Source of the DNA: DATAEE01 sp963725145
Lineage (GTDB): Bacteria > Acidobacteriota > Vicinamibacteria > Vicinamibacterales > 2-12-FULL-66-21
Assembly: GCA_963725145.1 (NCBI GenBank)
Contig: CAVRXL010000013.1
Location: 806,001-870,000, forward strand
DNA: 64,000 nucleotides
Direction: 5' to 3'
In this document: positions 43,293-51,379 of the stretch, in pieces
Numbering within the stretch: the stretch's first letter is position 1
How the letters are laid out: each line of letters starts with the position of its first letter
Position numbers and translations under genes: made by a program
Notes under the pieces: generated by a model
Told to the model about the DNA's origin: nothing
The model's database searches: none
Seen by the model: only the letters and a program-made list of their open reading frames with translations

Positions 43293-44056
43293 AAATTGCC
43301 GTCTGCGTCAAGCAAGTCGTCACGCGCGAGTGGCCGATCCGCGTGAGCGAACAGAAGACCTGGATTCGTGACCAGGACGCCAGCTTCGAGCTCAACGAGC
43401 CGGATGCGTACGCGCTCGAGGAGGCGCTGCGTCTCAAGGAGAAGCACGGCGGCGAAGTCGTCGTGTGCTCGGCCGGGCCGCCGCGGGCCGCCCAGGTCCT
43501 GCGCGAGGCGCTCGCCCGCGGGGCGGATCGCGCGATCCACGTCGAGTCGGATGCGCTCGCCTCGGCCGATGCCTTTCAGGTCGCAGGGTCGCTCGCCGGC
43601 GCCATCCGCGACGAAGCGTTCGACCTGGTCCTGACCGGCCTCCAGTCCGACGACCAGGGCTTCGGCCAGGTGGGCGTCGTCCTCGCGGAGACACTCGGGG
43701 TGCCTCACGCCACGATCATCATGGAAGTCCAGGTGGACGCCGCGGCAAAGACGATGCGCGTCAAGCGCGAGCTGGAAGGCGGCTGGTTCCAGTGGGTGTC
43801 GATGCCGCTGCCGGCGCTCCTGACCATCCAGAGCGGCATCAACCAGCTTCGCTACGCGACCCTCAAAGGAATCATGGGGGCGAAGAAGAAGGAGATCCGC
43901 AAGGTGCCCGCCGCCGCGGTGCCGGCCGCGCGCCAGCGCATCGTGGGCCTGTACGTGCCCGAGAAGGGGAAGAAGACGCAGATGATCTCGGGCTCGCCGG
44001 CAGAGGCGGCCAAGGAGCTGGTGAAACGACTCCGGGAAGAAGCCCGGGTGATCTAG
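43289..44056 (+). CDS. etfB: Electron transfer flavoprotein beta subunit
   Basis: The 255-residue AMP-binding subunit accepts electrons from acyl-CoA dehydrogenases together with EtfA. It has IAVCVKQV at the start, the ELNEPDAYALEEALRLKE block, VLTGLQSDDQGFGQVG (the AMP/family motif) and LPALLTIQSGINQLRYATLKGIMGAKKKE split across the recognition loop. Length is normal. It overlaps fabF by four bases. The stop codon's last base is also the first base of a perfect 30-nt palindrome that separates it from etfA. Confidence 0.95.
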   Translation: MKIAVCVKQVVTREWPIRVSEQKTWIRDQDASFELNEPDAYALEEALRLKEKHGGEVVVCSAGPPRAAQVLREALARGADRAIHVESDALASADAFQVAGSLAGAIRDEAFDLVLTGLQSDDQGFGQVGVVLAETLGVPHATIIMEVQVDAAAKTMRVKRELEGGWFQWVSMPLPALLTIQSGINQLRYATLKGIMGAKKKEIRKVPAAAVPAARQRIVGLYVPEKGKKTQMISGSPAEAAKELVKRLREEARVI

Positions 44057-44085
44057 GAGGGGCCGGTCTTAAGACCGGCCCCTCC
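44056..44085. repeat. Perfect 30-nt palindrome between etfB and etfA
   Basis: The arms GGAGGGGCCGGTCTT and AAGACCGGCCCCTCC are fully complementary with no loop bases. There is no U-run, so a simple intrinsic terminator is unlikely. It may be a repeat of the stem-loop family (CTTAAG centre) or a processing/attenuation site. Confidence 0.85.
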
Positions 44086-44106
44086 AATGCGAGCCAAAAG
44101 GACCGA

Positions 44107-45069
44107 ATGATTGTCGTCATTGCCGAACAGCGGGAAGGAAAACTGAATCGCGCGACGTGGGAGACGCTCGCCGCGGCGCAGCAGGCGGGCGAGCCGATCG
44201 CCGTCGTCGTGCCGGGCGCCTCGGTGGCGGGTGTCGCCGGCGAGCTTGCGGCGGCGGACGTCAAGGAAATCGTCGCGCTCGAATCCCCCGCGCTCGAGCC
44301 CTACACGCCGGACGGCTACGTCGCGGCGCTGGTGGGGATCATCGGTGAGCTGGCTCCGGAGCTCGTGCTGCTGCCGCACACATACCAGACGCGCGACTTC
44401 GCCCCGGCGCTGGCGGCGCGGCTCCAGCGCGCCATCGTGACCGACTGCGTCGCGATCAAGGCGGATGGCGGCAGCCGCGCCTTCGTCCGGCCGATGTTCC
44501 AGGGCAAGCTCAGCGCCGATGTGGTTGCCGAGGGCCCGGCGCCGCATCTGGTCACGATGCAGATCGGCGCGTATCGGGCCGACGCCGCGAAGCGAGGAGC
44601 CTCGGCGGTTCCCGTGCGCACGGTCGCCGCGAAGGTGGACGCCACCGCGATCCGCCAGAAGCCCGAGGCGCCGTTCAAGGAAGCGAAGCAGGCGGTCGAC
44701 CTCTCGCAGGCCGAGCGGATCGTCGCCGTCGGCCGCGGCATCAAGGGCCAGGAGCACATCGCGCTCGCCGAGAAGCTGGCGAAGGCGCTCGGCGCCGAGG
44801 TGGCCGCCTCGCGGCCGATCTGCGACTCGGGCTGGCTTCCCATGGACCGGCAGATCGGCAGCTCCGGCCAGACCGTCGCGCCCAAGCTGTACTTCGCGCT
44901 CGGCATCTCGGGCGCGATCCAGCACGTCGTCGGGATGAAGGGCTCGCGGACGATCGCCGCGGTCAACAAGGACTCGGAAGCGCCCATCTTCGAAGTGGCG
45001 GACTACGGCATCGTTGGCGATCTGTTCGAGGTCGTCCCCGCGATGATTGCCGAGTTAGAGAAGGCGTAG
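44107..45069 (+). CDS. etfA: Electron transfer flavoprotein alpha subunit
   Basis: The 320-residue FAD subunit has an N-terminal domain (IVVIAEQREGKLNRATWE) and the C-terminal FAD-binding domain. The latter reads RIVAVGRGIKGQEHIALAEKLA, then GSSGQTVAPKLYFALGISGAIQH, then VNKDSEAPIFEVADYGIVGD. It pairs with EtfB and hands electrons to ETF-QO, encoded 12 bases downstream. ATG 44107 was chosen because the homology starts there; the long open frame upstream is antisense-free shadow of etfB. The ribosome site may be the GGA at 44100-44102. Confidence 0.95.
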   Translation: MIVVIAEQREGKLNRATWETLAAAQQAGEPIAVVVPGASVAGVAGELAAADVKEIVALESPALEPYTPDGYVAALVGIIGELAPELVLLPHTYQTRDFAPALAARLQRAIVTDCVAIKADGGSRAFVRPMFQGKLSADVVAEGPAPHLVTMQIGAYRADAAKRGASAVPVRTVAAKVDATAIRQKPEAPFKEAKQAVDLSQAERIVAVGRGIKGQEHIALAEKLAKALGAEVAASRPICDSGWLPMDRQIGSSGQTVAPKLYFALGISGAIQHVVGMKGSRTIAAVNKDSEAPIFEVADYGIVGDLFEVVPAMIAELEKA

Positions 45070-45081
45070 GCGCGGTTCCCC

Positions 45082-46749
45082 ATGGCGGACCGTGAAACCC
45101 TCGAGGTCGACGTCCTCATCGTCGGCGGCGGTCCCGCCGGCATGGGCGCGGCGCTTCGTCTCGCGCAGCTGCAGAAGGAAAAGGGGGGCGAGCCGCTCTC
45201 GATAGCGGTCCTCGAGAAAGCGCGCGAGGCGGGCGCGCACATGCTCTCGGGGGCGCTCCTCGATCCGCGCAGCCTTCGCGAGCTCGTGCCTGACTTCAAG
45301 GAGAAGGGTGCGCCGCTCGCCGCCGAGGTCCACGAGGACCGCATCTATTTCCTCACCGAGCACAATCGCTTCAAGTTCCCGATCACGCCCCCGCCGTTCG
45401 CGAACCACGGCCACTACGTCATGTCGCTGAACAAGCTCGTGAAGTGGCTGGCTTCGCTCGTCGAGGCGGAAGGGATCGACTTCTTCACAGGCTTCGCCGC
45501 GACGGAGATGCTGCTCGACGGGAACCGCGTGGTCGGGGTCCGCACCGGCGATCGCGGCATCGGCAAGCACGGCGAGAAGAAGGGGACGTTCGAGCCGGGC
45601 GTGGACATCTCGGCGAAGGTCACGATCCTCGCCGAGGGCGTCCGCGGCAACCTCACGAAGACGCTCGTCCGCCGGTTGAAGCTGGACGAGGGGAAGCAGC
45701 AGCAGGTCTACGCGATCGGCATCAAGGAGCTGTGGGAGGTCCCGAAGGAGCGGATCGGTCCGGGCGTCGTGATGCACACGATGGGCTACCCGCTCAAGAA
45801 CGAGGAGTTCGGCGGCGGCTTCATCTACTCGATGCCGGACGGGCTCTTGTCGGTCGGATTCGTCGCCGGGCTCGACTACCGGGACCCGCTGTTCGATCCG
45901 CACCTCGCGTTCCAGCGCTTCAAGCTCCACCCGCTCGTGCGCGAGCTGCTCGACGGCGGCCAGATGATGCGCTACGGCGCGAAGGCGCTGCCCGAAGGAG
46001 GGTGGCACACGATCCCGCGCACGTGGATGGACGGCGCCCTCATCGTGGGCGACGCCGCCGGCTACCTGAATGCCTTCCGGCTCAAGGGCGTGCACCTCGC
46101 CCTCAAGACCGGCATGCTCGCGGCCGAGACCGCCTTCGACGCCGTTCGCGCCGGCGACGTCTCCGCGTCGAAGCTGCGCGCGTTCGAGACGAAGGTGAAC
46201 GAGAGCGACGTCCGGAAGGAGCTGTACGCCGTCCGGAACGTCCACCAGAGCTTTGGCCACGGGCTCTACGCCGGCATCGCGTACTCGGCGGTGTCGTTCG
46301 TCACGAACGGCTGGTGGATCAAGGACCCCATGCCTTCGCACGCGGGGCACGAGCGCATCGAGACGCTGGAGGATTACTACAATGGCCAGCCGCCATCTCC
46401 GGAGGCGACCGGCGCACCGGTCAAGATCGATCGCAAGCTGACGTTCGACCGGCTGACCAACGTCCACTACTCGGGCACCCGCCACGCCGAGGACCAGCCG
46501 TCGCACCTGATCGTCCACGACACCGACATCTGCCGCACGCGCTGCCGCGTCGAGTTCGGCAACCCGTGCACGCGCTTCTGTCCCGCTCATGTCTACGAGA
46601 TGGTGGACGATGGGCAGGGAGGGAAGAAGCTGCAGATCAACGCGTCGAACTGCGTGCACTGCAAGACGTGCGACATCATGGACCCGTATCAGATCATCGA
46701 CTGGATCCCGCCGGAAGGTGGCGGAGGACCGCAGTACGACGGTATGTGA
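45082..46749 (+). CDS. ETF:quinone oxidoreductase
   Basis: The 555-residue flavoprotein passes electrons from ETF to the membrane quinone pool, here presumably menaquinone. The FAD fold starts VLIVGGGPAGMGAALRLA. GGGFIYSMPDGLLSVGFVAGLDY and LIVGDAAGYLNAFRLKGVHLA follow, typical of ETF-QO, and a quinone-binding hydrophobic patch lies between. The C-terminal ferredoxin part has CRTRCRVEFGNPCTRFCPA and CVHCKTCDI, ligands for the 4Fe-4S cluster. It completes etfB-etfA-ETF-QO, a full route from acyl-CoA oxidation to respiration. Use of ETF-QO with a menaquinone-only genome would be thermodynamically notable. Confidence 0.94.
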   Translation: MADRETLEVDVLIVGGGPAGMGAALRLAQLQKEKGGEPLSIAVLEKAREAGAHMLSGALLDPRSLRELVPDFKEKGAPLAAEVHEDRIYFLTEHNRFKFPITPPPFANHGHYVMSLNKLVKWLASLVEAEGIDFFTGFAATEMLLDGNRVVGVRTGDRGIGKHGEKKGTFEPGVDISAKVTILAEGVRGNLTKTLVRRLKLDEGKQQQVYAIGIKELWEVPKERIGPGVVMHTMGYPLKNEEFGGGFIYSMPDGLLSVGFVAGLDYRDPLFDPHLAFQRFKLHPLVRELLDGGQMMRYGAKALPEGGWHTIPRTWMDGALIVGDAAGYLNAFRLKGVHLALKTGMLAAETAFDAVRAGDVSASKLRAFETKVNESDVRKELYAVRNVHQSFGHGLYAGIAYSAVSFVTNGWWIKDPMPSHAGHERIETLEDYYNGQPPSPEATGAPVKIDRKLTFDRLTNVHYSGTRHAEDQPSHLIVHDTDICRTRCRVEFGNPCTRFCPAHVYEMVDDGQGGKKLQINASNCVHCKTCDIMDPYQIIDWIPPEGGGGPQYDGM

Positions 46750-47739
46750 GCGCGAGGCCTTTCGGGCTGCCACGACAACACCGGATACGCATGAATCCTG
46801 GCGGATGATTCGGCGGATCTGCTGATCATGACATGAGAATCGTGTCCATCGACCGACCGAGGGCTGATGGCGTGTTCGCGGTGGTTGCTATTCTCTGCGG
46901 GAGGCCGAAGTCATCGCATCGACTCATCTGCAGGCCATCATCAACGAGGCCCGCTCTGGGGAATCGGGACCCTGATTGCCGCCATTCTGTGTGGAGCGGC
47001 CGGCCTGATGCGTCGACCTTGCACGTCATTCGCAAGGAGCACGAACGGGTGTTCGGCGGTATGTGTCTGCAGGACCAAGGCGGGCCGCTGATGCCGCGTT
47101 GTGGTTCGCGCTCGTTGAAACGAGAACCGGCGGCGCATGGCGGAGCGAAGCTCCTCGGCACGTCGTGTGCGCAGACCTTCAAGCCGGTCCGGATTGGCAG
47201 TGGGCGGAGACGTCCGCGCGATCGACATCGATCGGCGCAATGGCATTACCTGGCCGCTCCTTGGCGCAGGCATCGGCGCGTGGGCCGTTCGTTGCGGCGG
47301 TCGAGTCGTCGGCGTCCTCCCGGCGACGCTGACGTCGCGTTCCGAAGGGCAGCGCTAAGGCCGGTGCGCTCGCGCGAGAAGTGCTCGGGAAGTTCTTACC
47401 TGGAGGTTCAGTCCGTGCCACTCGGCTTCGAGGGAGCAATCTCGGAAGGGATCGCCGTCATCCTTATTGGTCCGTGATCTTCGGGGTACCTGCTTCTGGT
47501 TGGAGGTCCAGCCAGGATTCCTTGTCGGCTGCAGCGGCGGCAAGTCATGGATCGAGGGTTGCCTGCGTTCCCTGACCAGCCCTAGTCCTCACGGCAGGAT
47601 CGTGGTGAATTGGCAGGAGACCGCTGGAATGTTCGCCTTCACGCACGTCTGTGCCTGGCGAGGTGGCGGCGGCGGGTCATTCGCGTCCCAGGTAACCGCG
47701 CCGCCTGGCTGAGCGGCTCACCTGAGTAGAATCACGACC
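46750..47739. other. 990-base stretch without a convincing gene
   Basis: Several open frames of 60-215 codons exist on both strands, but none shows a recognised domain or steady codon bias, and they overlap each other. Fragments such as RNGITWPLLGAGIGAW (about 47240-47290) and WGIGTLIAAILCGAAGLM (about 46957-47010) look like glycine-zipper membrane segments in different frames, perhaps remnants of decayed genes. The frame 47467-47712 (81 codons) has no recognisable family. The stretch marks the boundary between the compact core operons and the accessory region. Confidence 0.55.
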
Positions 47740-48405
47740 ATGACCCTCAAGGAAACTCTCAAGCAGCTCAAAGCGCTCGGCAACGCGAAGGTGCGGGCGC
47801 AGAACGCCAAGAGCGGCGCCGGCGACAATCAGTTCGGCGTCAGTCTCGGCGACATCCGGGTGCTGGCGAAAAAGATCCGGACGGACCATTCGTTGGCTCT
47901 GTCGCTCTGGGAAACCGGGAACGTCGACGCCCAGTTCCTGGCCGCTCTCCTGATCCAGCCCAAGAAACTGTCGGCCGACGAGATGGAACGGATGGTGCGG
48001 TCCGTTACCTTTGTGCGCGTGGCGGACTGGCTCATCTCCTATGTCGTCAGGCAGCACCCCGACAAGGAGACACTTCGTCAGGGATGGATGGCCACGGACG
48101 ACCGCTGGGCGGCCCGCGCCGGATGGGACCTCACCGCCGAGCGGGTCGCGAAGAGTCCGGACGGGCTCGCTCTCCCGGCGCTGCTGGATCGCATCGAGTC
48201 CGAAATGGCCAGCGCCGATCCGGAAGTGCAGTGGACGATGAACACTACTCTTGCGACAATCGGAGTCCACTTCCCCACACACCGCAAGCGGGCCATCGCC
48301 ATAGGCGAGAAGTTGGGAATCTATCGGGACTATCCGGTGTCGAAGGGTTGCACGTCCCCCTTCGCCCCGATCTGGATCAACTTTATGGTGAGCCGGCAAG
48401 GCTGA
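47740..48405 (+). CDS. DNA alkylation repair protein (AlkD-like HEAT repeat)
   Basis: The 221-residue all-helical protein resembles the DNA alkylation repair (AlkD/AlkC) family of HEAT-like glycosylases. It has FGVSLGDIRVLAKKIRTDHSLAL near the N-terminus, then LWETGNVDAQFLAALLI, VRVADWLISYVV and a W-rich helix RWAARAGWDLTAERV. Family members remove bulky or charged alkylated bases. The C-terminus YPVSKGCTSPFAPIWINFM is conserved in a sub-group whose activity has not been established as far as I know. ATG 47740 starts the homology. It is the first clear gene of the accessory region. Confidence 0.82.
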   Translation: MTLKETLKQLKALGNAKVRAQNAKSGAGDNQFGVSLGDIRVLAKKIRTDHSLALSLWETGNVDAQFLAALLIQPKKLSADEMERMVRSVTFVRVADWLISYVVRQHPDKETLRQGWMATDDRWAARAGWDLTAERVAKSPDGLALPALLDRIESEMASADPEVQWTMNTTLATIGVHFPTHRKRAIAIGEKLGIYRDYPVSKGCTSPFAPIWINFMVSRQG

Positions 48406-48510
48406 ACGAACACCGCCGGATCGCGGGATAACAACGCATGACCGCAGACGAGCGATTGGTCTCTGAGCGTTGCTCCGCGAGCTGAGGGGCAGGGCAGCAG
48501 GGGGAGAGCG

Positions 48511-48825
48511 ATGATCATTCGAGTCTGGCGAGGTAGAACCAGCGTGCCAAAGGCCGACGACTACCAGCGCTTCCTGAAGGAGATGGCTTACCCGGACTAC
48601 GGGGGAGTGCGCGGTAATCGAGGTTGGATCCTTCTGCGTCGGCCCGCGTCAGACGCGGTCGAGTTCATGTTCGTGTCTTTCTGGGATTCCATGGAGGCGC
48701 TTGTCGAGTATACGGACGGCGACCCAGAGCGGCCGAAGTACTACCCGGAGGACAAAGCCGCGCTCCTGGAACTGCCGCAAGAGGTCGAGCACTACGACGT
48801 TGTGGACCTTCAGGCAAGGTGGTAG
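48511..48825 (+). CDS. ABM-type dimeric alpha/beta-barrel protein
   Basis: The 104-residue protein has the ferredoxin-like pattern of antibiotic biosynthesis monooxygenase (ABM) domains. Strand IIRVWRGRT, helix YQRFLKEMAYP, strand RGWILLRRP, strand VEFMFVSFWDSMEAL, a Pro-rich loop and a final HYDVVDL follow in order. The family includes small oxygenases and many proteins of unknown role. No heme- or flavin-binding residues can be assigned. ATG 48511 follows a GGGGAGAG purine stretch. There is no clear partner nearby. Confidence 0.7.
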   Translation: MIIRVWRGRTSVPKADDYQRFLKEMAYPDYGGVRGNRGWILLRRPASDAVEFMFVSFWDSMEALVEYTDGDPERPKYYPEDKAALLELPQEVEHYDVVDLQARW

Positions 48826-48873
48826 GACGAGGGCTGACATCGGCACTCGGCACCGGACGCTGCGGGGGCTGTG

Positions 48874-49863
48874 ATGCGCGCGGCGGTGATCCATCGCTAC
48901 GGCGGGCCGGACGTGCTCGCGGTCGAGGAGCGGTCGGCGCCCGCGGTCGGCCCGCGCGACGTGCTGATCGACGTGCGCGCCGCCAGCCTCAACCCGATCG
49001 ACTTCAAGCTGCGCGAGCGCAAGGTGTGGCCGGTCCTGCGGCCGTCGTTCCCTCTGATCCTCGGCTGCGACGTGGCCGGTGTGGTCGCGCACGTCGGCGC
49101 GGCGGTGACGCGCTTCGCGGCCGGCGACGAGGTCTACGCGCGGCTCGAGAAGGGCCGCATGGGAGGGCTCGCCGAGCAGGTCGCCGCCGCCGAGCCGGTG
49201 GTCGCGAAGAAACCGGCGCGGGCGAGCTTCGAGGAGGCCGCGTCGATCCCACTCGCCGGCCTCACCGCGCTGCAGGCGTTGCGCGAGGCCGCGGGGCTCC
49301 GGCCCGGGCAGCGTGTGCTCGTGCACGCCGGCGCCGGCGGCGTGGGCTCGCTGGCGATCCAGATCGCGAAGATCCTCGGCCTCCACGTCGCCACCACCAC
49401 CAGCGGCAAGAACGCCGACTTCGTGCGCTCGCTCGGCGCCGACGAGGTCGTCGACTACACCAAGGAGAACGTCGCCGCGCACCTGCGCGATCTCGACGCC
49501 GTCTTCGACACGCTCGGCGACGCGTCGGAGATCGGCTCGATGACGCTGGTCAAGCCGGGCGGCGTCGTCGTCGGCGTGAGCGGCCTGCCCGATCCGGGAT
49601 TCGCGATGCTGCCCTGGTTCGCACGCCCGATCGTGTGGATGCGCACGCGCCCACGCCGCGCCGCGATGGCGCGCACCGGCGCGCGCTTTGTTTACCTGTT
49701 CATGCGCCCCGATGCCGACCAGCTCGCCGAGCTCGCCGCATGGATCGACGTGGGCCGCCTGCGCCCCGTCGTCCACCGCACGTACCCGCTCGCCGAAGCG
49801 CGCGAGGCGTTCGCCGAGCTCGAGCGCGGCCACGCCCGCGGCAAGATCGTCGTGGTGCCCTGA
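48874..49863 (+). CDS. Zinc-independent MDR oxidoreductase (quinone reductase-like)
   Basis: The 329-residue NADP-dependent medium-chain dehydrogenase is of the quinone-reductase type. An N-terminal GroES-like domain (RAAVIHRYGGPDVLAVEE, then LILGCDVAGVVAHVG) precedes the Rossmann domain VLVHAGAGGVGSLAIQIAKILG. No zinc-ligand cysteines are present. LGADEVVDYTKEN and the terminal RGKIVVV are typical. Codon use is strongly GC-biased, unlike the small genes around it. ATG 48874 is preferred over the GTG three bases earlier. The substrate is probably a quinone or enone. Confidence 0.88.
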   Translation: MRAAVIHRYGGPDVLAVEERSAPAVGPRDVLIDVRAASLNPIDFKLRERKVWPVLRPSFPLILGCDVAGVVAHVGAAVTRFAAGDEVYARLEKGRMGGLAEQVAAAEPVVAKKPARASFEEAASIPLAGLTALQALREAAGLRPGQRVLVHAGAGGVGSLAIQIAKILGLHVATTTSGKNADFVRSLGADEVVDYTKENVAAHLRDLDAVFDTLGDASEIGSMTLVKPGGVVVGVSGLPDPGFAMLPWFARPIVWMRTRPRRAAMARTGARFVYLFMRPDADQLAELAAWIDVGRLRPVVHRTYPLAEAREAFAELERGHARGKIVVVP

Positions 49864-50040
49864 TCCGGCCTGGCCGTCGTTCACGGGGTACACGAGGGCA
49901 GCCGCGTAAGATGGGAACCCGAGCGCCCGGCCGTAATCTGGCCGGGGTTGCTCACGGCTTCGGAGCGGCGGGCTCCACGCCGGCCTGTTGCTGTTGAGCG
50001 GTCGTTTCCCTCCCGCGAAGCAGTAGGATCAGACTTCGCT

Positions 50041-50083
50041 GCACCGATGTTGTGGCAACATTCAACTCGGTCCAGACCGAGTT
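50041..50083. repeat. Two-hairpin repeat, copy 1
   Basis: GCACCG, then hairpin ATGTTG-TGG-CAACAT, then TTC, then the palindrome AACTCGGTCCAGACCGAGTT (50064-50083). It lies between the MDR gene and dinB. The rest of this 250-base gap shows only a short GGCCGTAATCTGGCCGG inverted repeat near 49937. Confidence 0.88.
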
Positions 50084-50113
50084 GCGGATACGCCGGTTCA
50101 TGGAGCTCATGTT

Positions 50114-50611
50114 GTGACTGTCGAGCAACTGCGATTGCTGGCCGCCTACAATCACTGGGCGAACACCCGCCTCCTTCAAGCGGCAGCGACGCTCAGCGTC
50201 GCGGAGCGCGAACGCGACCTGCGAGCGAGTTTCGGCTCACTCCATGGCACGTTGATACACATTCTCTGGGGCGAGCGCGGGTGGCTTCACTTCTGGCAGG
50301 GTGGCGACTTCCTGCCCGACCCGACCCCGGGCGAGTATCCTGATTTCGCGAGCCTCCGGAGCGCCTGGGTCCGTCACGAAGAAGCGTATGCGGCCTACCT
50401 GCGCGGCCTGACGCAGGCGGAGCTCGATGCGCCGCGGGCCGTGGACGACAATACCTACACCCTTGGCGAGCTCGTCCAGCACACCCTCAACCACTCGACA
50501 CATCATCGAGGGCAGGTCACGCTGCTCCTGCGCCAGCTCGGTCACGAGCCCCCGTCGACCGACTACCGTTGCTTCTTGACGGAGGCGCGCGCTGGAACGG
50601 CCGCGCAGTAG
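50114..50611 (+). CDS. DinB-family metal-binding four-helix protein
   Basis: The 165-residue protein has the DinB/YfiT layout: LLAAYNHWANTRLLQA in helix 1, a first histidine in SLHGTLIHILWGERGWLHFW, and the C-terminal HTLNHSTHHRGQVTLLLRQLGHEPPSTDY, here quoted in two parts: a His pair in NHSTHHRGQ followed by the LGHEPP turn. Three histidines bind a divalent metal. Members are DNA-damage-induced proteins or thiol-dependent transferases (bacillithiol or mycothiol S-transferases), so the exact function is open. The start is GTG 50114. It lies 30 bases after repeat copy 1. Confidence 0.85.
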   Translation: MTVEQLRLLAAYNHWANTRLLQAAATLSVAERERDLRASFGSLHGTLIHILWGERGWLHFWQGGDFLPDPTPGEYPDFASLRSAWVRHEEAYAAYLRGLTQAELDAPRAVDDNTYTLGELVQHTLNHSTHHRGQVTLLLRQLGHEPPSTDYRCFLTEARAGTAAQ

Positions 50612-50635
50612 AAGGACGGGCGCTCAACCCAAGCC

Positions 50636-51349
50636 ATGGGCGACAGTACAAGCCGATCTCGCGCAGCTCTCGGAATCACCGTGAAATCCGGATGGGCGGC
50701 CGCCGTGCTGCTGACCGGGCCACCGGCGTCGCCTCGTGCGGTGGACAGCCGCAGGATTGAATTGAGTGACCCGGCTCTCCCGGAGTCCCGGCAGCCGTAC
50801 CATGCTGGCTTCGGAACCGCGCGAGGCCGTGGCCCCGCCCTTACGCGCCTTCTTGGCTCCGTGCGGCGGTTTGGAAAGCACTCAGTGTCCGGCCTGATCC
50901 GGGAATACAAGGCTGCCGGGCACCGACTCACCGGCGTCGGGGTCGTCGCGGGCAGCCTGATCGATCCCGAACGCATCACGAATGAGCACATTCGCATTCA
51001 TGCGCTCGAGGGCCGGCTGTTTCGCACCGTGGTAGAAGAGGAGGTCGTCGCCAACGCCCTGTCATGTTCGGTCTGGCGCGATCGGGACGTTTACGCGCTG
51101 GCCGCCGACGCGCTGCGGCAACGCGAGCACCACGTGCGTGCCAAAGTGGCGGCGCTCGGAGGCGCAATCGCCGGTCCGTGGCGTGTCGAGCAAAAGTCGG
51201 CAGCGGTGGCTGCCTGGCTCGCGCTCGCGACCCACGGACGCGCCAGGAGATCTGTTCGCGGAAGACGGCGACCGCGAGCGCGCGGCACCGATGTTGTGCC
51301 AACATTCAACTCGGTCCGGACCGAGTTGCCGATGCGCCGCTCGCGGTGA
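50636..51349 (+). CDS. Uncharacterised protein with repeat-encoded C-terminus
   Basis: The frame encodes 237 residues. The first 200 or so look like a real protein: ALGITVKSGWAAAVLLTG, then SRRIELSDPALPESRQPYHAGFG, then GHRLTGVGVVAGSLIDPERI, then HIRIHALEGRLFRTVVEEE, with an acidic-helical end. The opening strand-loop-strand resembles an RNase H-like or actin-like fold, but this is only an impression. I do not recognise a named family. From about 51240 the sequence turns into Arg-rich low-complexity and finally into repeat copy 2 (TDVVPTFNSVRTELP), so the natural C-terminus has been lost or extended by the repeat. ATG 50636 was taken; nearby starts cannot be excluded. Confidence 0.6.
   Translation: MGDSTSRSRAALGITVKSGWAAAVLLTGPPASPRAVDSRRIELSDPALPESRQPYHAGFGTARGRGPALTRLLGSVRRFGKHSVSGLIREYKAAGHRLTGVGVVAGSLIDPERITNEHIRIHALEGRLFRTVVEEEVVANALSCSVWRDRDVYALAADALRQREHHVRAKVAALGGAIAGPWRVEQKSAAVAAWLALATHGRARRSVRGRRRPRARGTDVVPTFNSVRTELPMRRSR
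51285..51327. repeat. Two-hairpin repeat, copy 2
   Basis: GCACCG, hairpin ATGTTG-TGC-CAACAT, TTC, then a perfect palindrome AACTCGGTCCGGACCGAGTT (51308-51327). It lies within the last codons of the preceding frame and 53 bases before the next gene. Confidence 0.9.
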
Positions 51350-51379
51350 GCGGCCGATAGCCATGCTTTCAGGCACAAG

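Noticed and set aside
44056..44085. Intrinsic terminator after etfB
   Set aside because: No T-run follows the palindrome on either strand, and etfA must be transcribed next.
45055..46773. 572-codon open frame antisense to ETF-QO
   Set aside because: Shadow frame; ETF-QO has FAD and Fe-S motifs in the right order.
47467..47712. 81-codon frame as a real gene
   Set aside because: No recognised family or ribosome site, and overlapping frames are equally long.
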